The notes beneath the pieces are model-generated. The model saw only the letters and a list, made by a program, of their open reading frames with translations. It searched no databases and was not told where the DNA came from. From the NCBI RefSeq assembly GCF_000224145.3, contig NC_020168.2, positions 6,615,792 to 6,679,791 on the forward strand: DNA of 64,000 nt. The letters run 5' to 3'. The translations under genes were made by a program, and so were the position numbers. The DNA is from Ciona intestinalis. Its lineage: Eukaryota > Chordata > Ascidiacea > Phlebobranchia > Cionidae. Shown in pieces: positions 50,163 to 61,800 of the stretch. The first letter of the stretch is position 1; every line of letters begins with the position of its first letter.

Positions 50163-51622
50163 ATGGTAAGTGCCTTGCGCTTTGTTTATTTTTTAACTTT
50201 ATTCGCAATTTATACACAGCACAAGAACAATGACACGCATCAGACAATCGACTATTATGATTCTACAAGTGAGTCATTGTTGCTGACGTAACTTGATAAT
50301 GACGTGACATTGTCTGTATGTGACAGAACAATGAAATATCATGTTTATTCACTCACTAAAACGTGTCATTTGACATTGCTCAATTACAACTGTGACGTAA
50401 TTAACGATTTTCCAGAGTTAAAGAATGTGTTCGCGAAACATCAGGACGACGGGTTCGTTAATGGAGAAGATTTAAAAGTCATCATGTTCGAGGTTGGGCG
50501 ACATCTAACGGATAACGAAATCATGGTTAGAGGTTTTTCTGCGTTTTGTGAAGATGTAAAATTAAAGTCTTCGGGACCTGTGGTGTAGGTCTATACCCCA
50601 ACACACAGGGTGCTACCTCTAGAGTCTGGACCCAACTGAGACAGTTTATAAACACAATTATATAGACTCTATTATATAAGGGTGAGGACCTCAGTAAGAC
50701 ACACCCGAGACCTGGAATGTAGGTCTATTACCCCAACACGTATAGGGTGTTATTTGATCAACTTTTCGGCAAAGGCTTTCATTCTACGTAACAGTAACAA
50801 TTATGACGTCATCAACATTGTTACAGATTCTGAGCATGGTTGGAAAATTTGATTTCGAATCATTTCAAAGATTAGTTAATCGTAGCGACCACGTCAGACG
50901 TTCTATAATTCAATTGTTTCAGAAATTAGACAAGGTACATTGTGCCGTAACACAAAAACACACTCTACGGTTCATTATGGCGCCTTACATGGGTATGCTG
51001 GGTGTGCATGCATGCCCCAGAATTGAATATAATAGTTTTTCCTGTGTGATTATTCTTGATACACATAGTAACAGTTAAATTGGTGATCGAACTACCTAAG
51101 GACTGTACTGCACCCTAGTTTACCAAAAGATAGGCGCCTATGGTCACGAGGTTTTATTCCGCGACTTTGTTTTATGACAGGATAAAGATGGCGTCGTGTC
51201 AACAACAGACCTGCGGCTCGCCCTTTCTTATGGGTCTGATATTCATTTTTCCTATGACGACATAATAAGCATTGTTAGAAAACTAAGCAACAGTGACAAT
51301 GGTTACGTCACATTTCAAGGTAATGGTTCTGAATTCGTGGAATGTGTAGTAGGGGAAGGAAAAGACGGAACACCTTTAGCACATAATATCCAAATATCCT
51401 GATCATATTTTAAACAATTAACAACGGTCTATGGGAGTCGTGAGGATACAGTTGTATCAACTTGTATGATTCTTTGAATGTTCTTTGTTTACTACTAAAT
51501 GAGACGAGAAAATAGAACCAAAAAGTGTCCCATCTTCCCTCACCCTACTGTATATAACAAACGGTGAATTTAAATGTCTCTCTATTTTTTTAGATTTTGA
51601 TAAATTTATGGATTCTACATGA
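50163..51622 (+). CDS. Diverged calmodulin-derived EF-hand protein (145 aa)
   Basis: Exons: 50163-50165 (ATG only), 50220-50268, 50416-50525, 50827-50934, 51181-51319, 51594-51622. This is the calmodulin gene plan: an ATG-only first exon, introns in phases 0, 1, 0, 0, 1 and a 29 nt last exon (DFDKFMDST against EFVKMMTSK). The protein is very diverged. Loop 1 is degenerate (HQDDGFVNGED). Loop 2 is missing, its exon being 27 nt shorter. Loop 3 is canonical but with Asp at position 12 (DKDKDGVVSTTD), usual for weaker or Mg2+-tolerant sites. Loop 4 is weak (SNSDNGYVTFQD). The N-tail HKNNDTHQTIDYYDST is new. All frames are open and splice sites good, so it is probably a working gene with altered Ca2+ binding. 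It is transcribed away from the calmodulin cluster; a MITE is in the last intron. Confidence 0.85.
51345..51556 (+). mobile_element. MITE copy in the calmodulin-like gene's last intron
   Basis: GTAGTAGGGGAAGGAAAAGA start and CTTCCCTCACCCTACTGTAT end with the full interior, lightly expanded near the right. It begins 26 bp inside the intron from the donor at 51320. Confidence 0.88.
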
Positions 51623-51904
51623 TCGGAACCAGGGAACCCCCCATTTAGTTCATCTCTTGTTTCCATCCGCACGCTGGCGCTCGTCACTTACTTCTATTAC
51701 GTCATATTTACCCACGTCATATTCGCTTTCCTGTTACGGGGATTGCCCCTAGATTTTGTTTGTTTTGCAACAATGTATTTCCTCATACTGTGACGTCATA
51801 AGTAAAAAGATACTTTTTGCGGTGTCTCCTTATTTGGAAAACCTTCGAAAGACACGCTGTTTAAACTGTCAGGCATTCCTTAAATGAAAAAAATTAATAA
51901 CCCA

Positions 51905-52005
51905 GAAATGGTAACTCGTAAGCAGGCACGAGGTGTATGAAACAGAACACCCGTGTTATAACGACTATCGTTACTGCGCCACGGGAGGATAAGAGAGTTA
52001 TATTT
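51905..52005 (-). repeat. Dispersed ~100 bp repeat, inverted unit
   Basis: GGTAACTCGTAAGCAGGCAC, GAGGTGTATGAAACAGAACA and CCGTGTTATAACGACTATCG: the clearest copy of this repeat in the window. Confidence 0.8.
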
Positions 52006-52363
52006 ATTCATTCAAATTTAATTAACGAAAACAATTCGCTGATGTGACGAGACAATCATATATTATTGCGTCAGCATAAAACACGCTGATTGTGGTGGTT
52101 TGTTACGTCATAATGCAGCACTGAGATGCATTTCGGGAGTTGGTGTGACGTCACAAACCGCTTGGTTGATAACACAAGAGACAAAGAAGCTCTTCAATTA
52201 TGACGTCATCAAAGATATATTTGAAATGTAACAATGTCAATTATACATAGCTGGATTATCGAAGCGACATTTTAACAAAACAATAGATAAGAAACGCTTA
52301 TATGTGAACGCGCGCGCTTTGGCTATCTTTGTATATAACTTCAGTAACACATAGCTTTCATAA

Positions 52364-52470
52364 ACCAGTGGTTCCTAATATATGGTAAGCGTACCAATTG
52401 TGGTACATGAAGGTGTTCCAGGTGGTCGTACAGCTTATATAAAACAAACTAATTGACAGTCAATGAAAAA
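52364..52470 (+). repeat. hAT-like repeat fragment
   Basis: Starts CAGTGGTTCCTAATATATGG, like a hAT TIR, and shares TGGTACATGAAGGTGT and CGTACA with 17025-17170. Confidence 0.45.
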
Positions 52471-52847
52471 GTTTGGGCCATGTGTGTTCAAAACTAAACG
52501 GAACATAAATGTATGAAATGGTTCTCGAGTGGAGAACAAGTTTCAATGTTGTAAAGGGCAGTTTAAATATGACGTTGGAAAGTGTTTTGTAAGTGGTGCG
52601 GTGCTCTGTGCTTCTCGCAATGTATGTAGCAGCCACTTGCGTGTCCAACTAATTATGGCTTGAGGTACGCCGCAAATAAACGCCGCGCGACGCAGAGAAA
52701 AAAGTTAAAGCGTCTGTGTTGATCTCGACGACTCGTGCGCGTTTTTCGATGTCAAGCCGCAGGTGTAACTAGTGCGAGAAATAGTTGATCTAAAGCAAAC
52801 AAAGAAACAAGACATCGAGGATTTATTACTTCGCTTGCCGCGTTAAG

Positions 52848-55800
52848 ATGGTCAATTGCCGGCGGAATATTGCAGTTTTCGTCGGCGTTGTTTGTTTGGC
52901 TGAAATCTGTTTGTCGCTCTCAGTACTGGTGAGTTATGCTTTATTATCAAAGTATATTGTTATGACAGTTGTGAATATGTTATAGATCGCCTAACATATT
53001 ATATCTGATATCTGTGACGATGTGACAACTTTGTACTAAACATACATTGCAATTACGTTAACTGCCAACTTTATCATTAAACTCATTTGGATGTAATGAC
53101 TTAGATTTTATCTCATTCGCCTCACACCTCGTATGTTATTAAGGTTAATGTATCGGTAATTGCGTCGTCTAGAGAATTAGCGCAAGGTATTGATGTTAGG
53201 TTATTTCGTTATTGGAAACGTATCTTCAAACACGTTTGGTGTATAACCGTGTATTCGTGTATGTCTATATTCGCTGTCGAGGTATAACATGGGTGTCTTC
53301 TTATCCACCAGACATACATGGACACGGGTGAACTCATGCATACTGTCGGGTTATAACAGCAGTGATACCTTATACACAATACACACATGGTACATACACC
53401 TCATATCCACTGTCGGTCTAACAAATTTCGCACGCGCGGCAATGCATCAACCATCAGTTATCGCTTTGCCCCTTTCCTTTTGCGAACAAAACCGCAAAAG
53501 TTTCGTTACCGAGGTGTGATTCGAACCGTTGCCCTTGTAAGGACCTCAGGGGTGGCATATTGACACAGACAGAGGAAACGACAGCGCGACCATCGGGTCT
53601 GGTTCGACATGACTCATTTTTACGTCACAATGGAAAGGAATAATTATTGCAGCCGAACATAGAGGGCAGTGACCGAGTTTTCGAATTTTAGGTTTAGATT
53701 TATCTCGTTTGTACCGATTGTTCGATTCCCCTCACGATTTCACGATATTACGTATTATTTATCGCGAATTTTGGCCGTGTGTGTTTTTATCTTTAAGAAT
53801 CGATATCATAATAGTTATTTGTGACGCAACACAGAAGTAGCGCTGTCGACGCGATTATAGCGAAGGTAGCCGATGATTCGTCCGTCGTCGCCCCGTCCCT
53901 AATTCCGGTTGTCGAAACTTTAATCGGTCGTGGACCGACTTCTTACTTTTAAACCTCAAATTAATAGGGCACTACCTGCACTCAATGGCTAGGCTTATAG
54001 TGTATTTAGGTGTATAGGAATTAACGGTAAGCTTGCTGACTTTATACTGTTATGCTTTGCAGCTTTTTGCAGTCGCGGTTCATATTATACGCACAATTTA
54101 TTTCAGAGGCCGTCTGAAAAAATTGCCGCAAAATGATTCTATTTATGGTTTTAATTTTCTTACCCGGCCAATAACCACAGACGTTTAGTTATATAAACTT
54201 ACATGAAATATTTAAAACGATACAGTGGGGTCAGAACCTACACGCGCTGGATTTCAAAACACTACGACTTAACATAAAGTAGGGTGGGGAAAGATGGGAC
54301 ACATTTTCTTTCTATTTTCTCCTCTCATTCGGTAGTAAACAAAGAACACACAAAGAATAATAACCCGTATTTAAATGTTTAAAACACGATCAGGATATTT
54401 GGATATTATTAAAGGTGTCCCATCTTACCAACAACGATCAATACACAATATTTGAAGGGGACATGGGATACAGGTAGCCTTGTTGTTCACTCGTTATCTA
54501 TAGACAATTCGAAAATAGTTTTGATATCTCTGGAAATACTCGATGCAGGTGGTCTAATAATAAAAAGGGAGGAACGCCATTAGGCAGATTTCAAATATTT
54601 ATGGATTCCACAGAATATAATAAACATGAATGCTATTTTTGGCATTCGGTTGAATTCTCAATTATTTTCGTCGTAAACTACCTGGTAAACAAGCCGTGTC
54701 TATGAGGTCATAATGCGTGATGACGTGTGTAAGTAGATAATAATTATCCTCACTTCAATTCAAGTTGTTATTCGCTGTCGGTTTCGGATGAGTAACCTTG
54801 CAGTTGTGTATCACCCTAACCGTTGTGAAGATAGGACAAACAAGTTGAATTGGGACTTAGACGCAAGCTGACCAACGTTGGTAGTAAACAAAGAAAGTTT
54901 ACAGAATTATATAACCGTATCCTTGCGACTTTAAAAGAGCGTTGTGTTAATTGTTAAAAACGCGAACAGAAAATATGGTTAATGTATGCTAACGGTATCT
55001 ATCCTATCCAACAGTACTATATATCTGTATTGAACAAATAACGGTAAAACGACAGCCTTTATAACTCGATATGAATAAATGTACGTATGCATCTGCGGTC
55101 AAATTGGCATTAAAACAATATTATTTGATTCTAAATACGATAAAAACCAATTTGAATTTATAGCTATGCTAACATTATGATTACATGCCCTCTAACCAGG
55201 TCTATAAGACCATTGGTTGTTTACAAATCTTGTGTTTTTGTTTATCCAATGCTTCAAGTGGTCGGCTCACAACTAAACGACGTTAAGTTAAACAAGAGAG
55301 CAAACATTCCTTAAACGGGATTTAACTAACTCGTGGTTAACTGAATAAACAACGAAAAGTGAATACGACATGGGCGTCGTTGTTTTGTATAAACACGCGC
55401 GGTATGCGGTGTCAGGGGTCACTGAGGTTCAGTGACGTCATAGTACTCTCTGACGTCATAACGGTAGCAGTTATTCCACTGTCCCACTTATTTGTTGATG
55501 TTTAAATAAAAGGCTTAATAATTTGATAGGACCAAAGTGGTTGGTAAAGATGAATATTTTGTTTAGAATCCTTGGTTCTTATAAATTCACGAATCGTTTA
55601 GTATTTCTTCAACCGTATCGCCTCTACTTCAGTTTATTGAACAATAAAAACTTTTAAGTAAATAAAGAAACCGAAAACCTGCACCGGCCTGGAGTAAAAT
55701 TTTTATTTAAGGAAAAAATCTAAACTACATCCATGGACCTTGCCACAATGCCTAACCCATAGAGAATGGGCATAAAGTAGGGTGGGGAGGGAGACGGGAC

Positions 55801-58800
55801 ACCTTTCGCTCATAATTTCCAAATATTCTGATCGTGTTTTAAACGATTAACAACGGTGTATGTGACGTGAGGATACGGTTTTATACTTTTCTGAATATTC
55901 TTAGTCTACTACCAAGTGGTGAGAGAAAATAGAATGAAAAGTGTCCCATCTTCCCCTACCCTACTATACGATCACTTGCATATACCGCATTCCCAAAGTT
56001 GCCGAATTGACAAATAAGAGTCAGTTTTGCAAGAATGCTTCTGCATGGAATAAAACATAGAATTAAGACTTTTACGCCGTGTATAGTGTCATGCACCGCG
56101 TACAAGATGGCCCGATACATATAGTAAGATGGGGTAGATGGGACACCTTTTTATTCTATTTTCTCGTTCTATTTGGTAGTAAACAAAGAACATTCAACGA
56201 GTTATAAAACCGTATTCGCACGACTCCCATAGACCGTTGGGAATCGTTTAAAACACGATCAGGATATTTGGATATAATGTGCTAAAGGTGCCCCGTCTTC
56301 TCCCACCCTACTAAGACGTCGAAACGTCGGTACGAAAATGCCAGAAGAGCCGTTTCACAAAACAAAGACGAAATAAAATCTTATTTTAACCCAGGAATTA
56401 ACCGAGACATAAATACCTAAATTGCCACTAATAGAGTAAACGACATTGCAAAAACATAAAAGTGAATAAATTAAAACAAACTGCTGTAAAACTGATGTTT
56501 TGGCACTTACATGTTAAAGTTATGGTCCGAAGTGACGTATTGCTATCTTACGTCGCCGATTGAGTTTTAATGTTTATTGATGACGCAATAATTGCTATTT
56601 AGCTGAACTTATGACACCACAGCTGTGTCCAAATATCTTTGCTATGTTTACTAAACTTAAAATAAGCGTCGTGGCCGCTAAGTGCCCTCCCCCCACTTAT
56701 ACGGGTTTACACAGCAGCGGCTTCGCGTTGGCACGATTGTGACGTAATAACTAAACCGCGAAACCACCTGGGTTTGTTTTAATTTGAAAGCCACCCATGT
56801 TTAACACGTGTGTGGTTTGTTGCAGACACTGCAGAGCAACGAGACCCTGCTGGAGGTCGAGCACGGATGGGGGGCATGGGGCAAGTGGGAGCCTTGTAGT
56901 AGAAGTTGTGGTGGTGGCGTGACGTTTATGCAACGCTCTTGTTTGTTCACAAGGTGATTATGACGTGATTAAACATTATTTTAAACATTATATAATTACC
57001 CACAGAGTTAAATACGTGGTAACTCGTAAGCAGGCACGAGGTGTATGAAACAGAACATCCATGTTATAACGACTGTCGTTTTCTAGCCATAAGAGACTAA
57101 GTCACATTCATTCATTCATTCATACTGTGTATATACCAAAACATGGCTGTTTATTTTGTTCTTTATAATTTAAACATGTTTTGCTTCGTATCGTAGCGGT
57201 GTCGTCGGTTCGCAGGCTTCTTGAACGCCAATCGTCGCGTAATTGTCGTCGCATCTTCGATGGCGTGTTCTGAATAAATAAACAGCGTTGTTTCGCCTAT
57301 AACAAGCTATGTGACGTCATAAAGAACGCGACTCGCGAATTTGCAAGACAATCGGCGCCGAACCGGAAGATCGGAGGCACCGTGTGCATCCGGTTTCATT
57401 CAACGTCATAATATCGGTTGTTTCCTGTCGCTACGGATGTGACGTCACAAGTGCTTGAACTTGCTCGACATAGAAATAATATATTGCTTCGAAAACCGAA
57501 TCGACTTGGTCCGGTGACTGCATTGTGACGTCACAAGCATAATTGTGCGACGCTTCGTCGTCGATTCTTCGTTTTACATTCGCTGTCCATTCATGGCCAA
57601 CAAAGCAGAGAAAACGCGAGAACCAACGTTCTTAAGTTTCGCTCCCAGGAAACCGCTTGATACCGTAAACCTCAATTACCAATTCACCTGTTTATTCTGA
57701 AACAAAGACGACTGTGACGTAGGAACGTGGTAACTTCGGCTACCTTTCAATATATATCTTCATCATATGCATGGCCTAACTAATGCAATCTGTAACTATA
57801 GTTTTGCGTTCTCTGCATTCATAGTAGCGTACATCGGTGTGGTTATCGTGTGTCCGGATAATAGCCAAGGGATACTGGGTTCGAGGCCCGGTGTTTCTTT
57901 GGGCAAGACTCTATATAAACATAACCACATAAAAGTAGCACACGTAGTAACTGGGAACTGAGCAAGAGGTGTATGAAACAGAACACCCTTGTTATAAGGA
58001 CTATCGTTACCCGCTACGCAAGGATAAATAGGTTACATTGTATAAAAGTCAAAATCTCAAACCTACTAATTTAAAGCCGGCATTTTACTTTACCATTATT
58101 CTTAAGTTACTGATCAAAGCACCTTCTTATAACCTGAACCATATCTACTTTCGTATACCATGCTTTACGACTCTTTAATATCAGACCTCTAATCTTAACA
58201 ACCTTATTATTACTTACACAGATCTAACGGGCTACCCGACTGTATTGGGCAAAGCAGAAAATACAGCTCGTGCTTTATACAGGTATAGTGATCGCTCTAT
58301 ATAATATTAAGCTTGCTATCAAACTACTTTTAAATTCACGGCCAAAACCTTATGACATATAGGTCTTACACTGTTGGTGGTTTGTCTTTCTTGCCCATGA
58401 GTAAAGTTATTGACTTCTCTAACAATTTATTGTCAGTGGGAAACGTCTAGCACTGGATTTTTTTCGATTTAACATGCTTAATGTTATCAACCTGCCATGA
58501 GACCAGGGATTTAAAGAAACAGTTGGCCAAATAATTCAAAAGGGTGCATGATAGGCAAACGTATTATTCAACATTTCGGTGAACTTAAATGAATTTATAA
58601 ACCAAACCACAAAGTAATGTGGTGACTTTGCAATCGGTTACAACACATACTGGTTTTTGCTCAGCCCTTTTGAAAACAACAGTAGGGTGGGGTAAGATGA
58701 GACACCTTTTCATTCTATTTTTCCGTCCAATTTAGTAGTAAAAAAAAGTAGTTATAAAACCGTTTCCTCACGACTCCTATAGACCGTTGATAAAAACGAT

Positions 58801-61800
58801 CATGGTTTTTGGATATTGTATGCTAAAGGTGTCCCACCTTATCCCACCCCACTATATAAGCCAAAGTATGGGGACCACCAGCCTCTAGAAAACAGTGATA
58901 AATGGTCGAATCCTTTTAGACTTGGTGCCAAAGACTTATTTAGACATTTGATGCCAACTAAGGGATAAGGGATGAGACGTGCTCAGCGAAAGTGGGTTTC
59001 AAACGAAACTGGCTTTGTTTTGATATGGTGTGTTAAAAAAATTATAGAAATGGTATTTGTGCGTCGTTGACACGCGACGTTTACAGCCCCGTGAACATTG
59101 TTTGTTTTGTATCCCTGATACGTCACAATTAGACGCAACAAGAACAGCACGTCGGGCGATTGTTTTGAATTCTTTGCATTGTTACATCATAACATCAATT
59201 GTTTCAGGATTGTCCTGATGGTTCTATAGATTTCCGGTCGGAACAATGCTCGAATTTTAACAACCGAAGTTTCGATGGAAGGCGACATACATGGAGACCA
59301 TACGTTGGAAGTGAGTTTTGACGTCACAATTGCAGCTATGCTCGCGCGGTTCTTCGGCGATAGGGGAAATAAAACTCCTTTTTAACTTGCATAAATGAAT
59401 GTCGGGCAATGGTAATTTAACACGAGTGTCCTATTCCATACATTTAATGCATTTCGTTCGTATAAACCAGTGTTTCCCAAACTTTCATGGTTTGTGGCTC
59501 CTTTTAGAGGCACCCACGCTCCTGCTCCATAAATAAAGTAACCTACATTTGCTTAACGTATAAAAGCCTATATCAGTTTTTTTTCGCAACTTTGCAGCAA
59601 CAAAGTGACATATATGAGCCTTTCAGTTTTGTGGCCGCAGGTTTTTAACTCGGTAATCGCTAAAAGTTATACCTCATCCCATATTGGTAGATAAAAGTGA
59701 ATGCAAAAGTTCATAACAATATTTGGGTTCAGAAAAGTTTTCTGATCGTGGTTTCTGGTTTCCTTATCTAGGTCACTGTTCGTAATATTGCGTCACAATT
59801 ACTCAAATTCCGATCGCCGATTAGCGCCCTAATTGTGACGTCACAGACGTGGCAAGGTTATCGCGACAATGTTGATCGAATGTCAGCAGAGAAAACTTTT
59901 TACGCTTTTTCGCGATCGCGATTCGAATGACTAATTGAGCGTTGTCTACACGTTACCTTTGTCTACGTCACAATAGACGCGTGGGAATTCGAATTTCACC
60001 CGCATCGGTGCACACCCGACTTTTATTGCTACGTCATCAATTTCACACCCTGTTAATTAACAGGACATAAAATAAAATAAAATTAATGGAAATTGACGTC
60101 ATTGATATGAACATAAACATCCGAGATATAAATAGATTCCACTCCGGTTTAGGAAGTCCGATCTTCCGTTCCCACGGTGTCCATATTTCCCACAACTGTC
60201 CATTAAATCTGAATCTTAAAGCGACGTTTACACAACAGTGAGGCTACCGTTGTCACAACTCATTCGATACACCTGCTTGTAATGGTATGCGTACCCCAGA
60301 CATAAGCTAACCCAAAGGGCTTGCCTCGCTGTAATATAACCCCATTACACCCCTGTTTTGTGTTATACACTATGGCGTACAACCCAGCAAACTATGCGAG
60401 AATAAACGTTTACATAAGGCGTAGACATTCATGCTACTATGGGGTAAGATGGATACCGTTAGCACATAATGTCCCATATTTCCTAATCGTGTTTTTAACA
60501 ATTAACAGCGCCCTTTGGCGAGAATTGAAATGTACTTTTTGTATGTTAGTGTTTCACACGGTTTCTGCGTTACACTATCCAGCGTAACTTATAAATGATG
60601 CCACAATAATTTGTGCAGTTTATTCTTTAATAGTTCATTAGTAAAATACAATCAAAGATAAAAAACACGGTCGCTACAGCCAGCATATAAATTACTCACG
60701 TTGATTAAGAGGGATTTTGTCTCTGTTGTTATGATTGCAAGTAACGTAATGTGATCTTCGAACACCTGGTAGAAATTTGTTTCTATTCTATATGGGTGAA
60801 GTCTTACCACGAGTCCCACCATAGAGCATAGTGCTCATTACCTTTAGTGCTTAAAGTGTAATGGCATTAATATGCTTTCAAAGAGGTTCTAATGAGGGGC
60901 GCGCCAAGTTATTTGAGATATTAGCGAGGGTTGGCCCAATACCCGCAATTATATAGTATAGGGTAGGGGAAGATAGGGACACCTTTAGCACCTAATATTC
61001 GAATATACTGGTCGTGTTTCAAACAATTAACAACGGTCTTTGAGATTATTGAGGGGACGCTTTATAATTTTTTGAATGTTCTTTGTTTTACTACCAAATG
61101 CTAGGTCGATAAAATTAAATGAAAAGTTGTCCTATCTTCTCCTTTCCTATACTATATAACTAACTTCGAGACGATTTATCAGCGTTAATATACATACCTT
61201 TAGCTTTTATAACTATGTTCTTTAGGTTCGGTTTCAAATCCATGCGAGCTCCACTGTCAACCAGAAGAAGAAAGTTTCTTCATGAAACTTGCTGATAAAG
61301 TGGTTGATGGCACGAGGTGTGATGACGTTTCGTTCAACGTCTGCGTGGACGGGGCTTGTCAGGTGGGTGGGGTAAGATGGATCGTATAGTAGGGTGGGGT
61401 AAGATGGGACATCTTTTCGTTTAGGTTTCTCTTTCTATTTGGTAGTAAACAAAGAACATTCAATGAATTATAAAACCGTATCCCCGACTCCCATAGACCG
61501 TTGTTAATTCTTTAAAACACGATCAGGCTATTTGGATATTATGTATCACAGATGTCCCATCTTCCCCCACCCTACTATACGCATATGTGATATAAACAAC
61601 GTACAGTCTACCTTTATAATAAATCAACCACAAAAAACTGAACACAAAGCCTTTATATAGATATAAATATATAACCACCAAAATTTACGCAACAATTGCA
61701 GCTGCTTTTGTTGGTTTACTGGCTTTGCAAAATAGCTGAAGNNNNNNNNNNNNNNNNNNNNNNNNNNNNNNNNNNNNNNNNNNNNNNNNNNTCAGCTATT

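Larger units (their letters stand above)
51623..52847. other. Spacer and 5' region of the ADAMTS-like gene
   Basis: Holds an inverted ~100 bp repeat (51905-52005), a hAT-like repeat (52364-52470) and the presumed 5' untranslated region of the next gene from about 52680. No other gene seen. Confidence 0.55.
52929..56825. other. ADAMTS-like intron 1 (3.9 kb)
   Basis: Non-coding; holds a dispersed repeat (53275-53425) and MITEs at 54276, 54817, 55775 and 56117. No exon with domain content was found in it. Confidence 0.6.
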
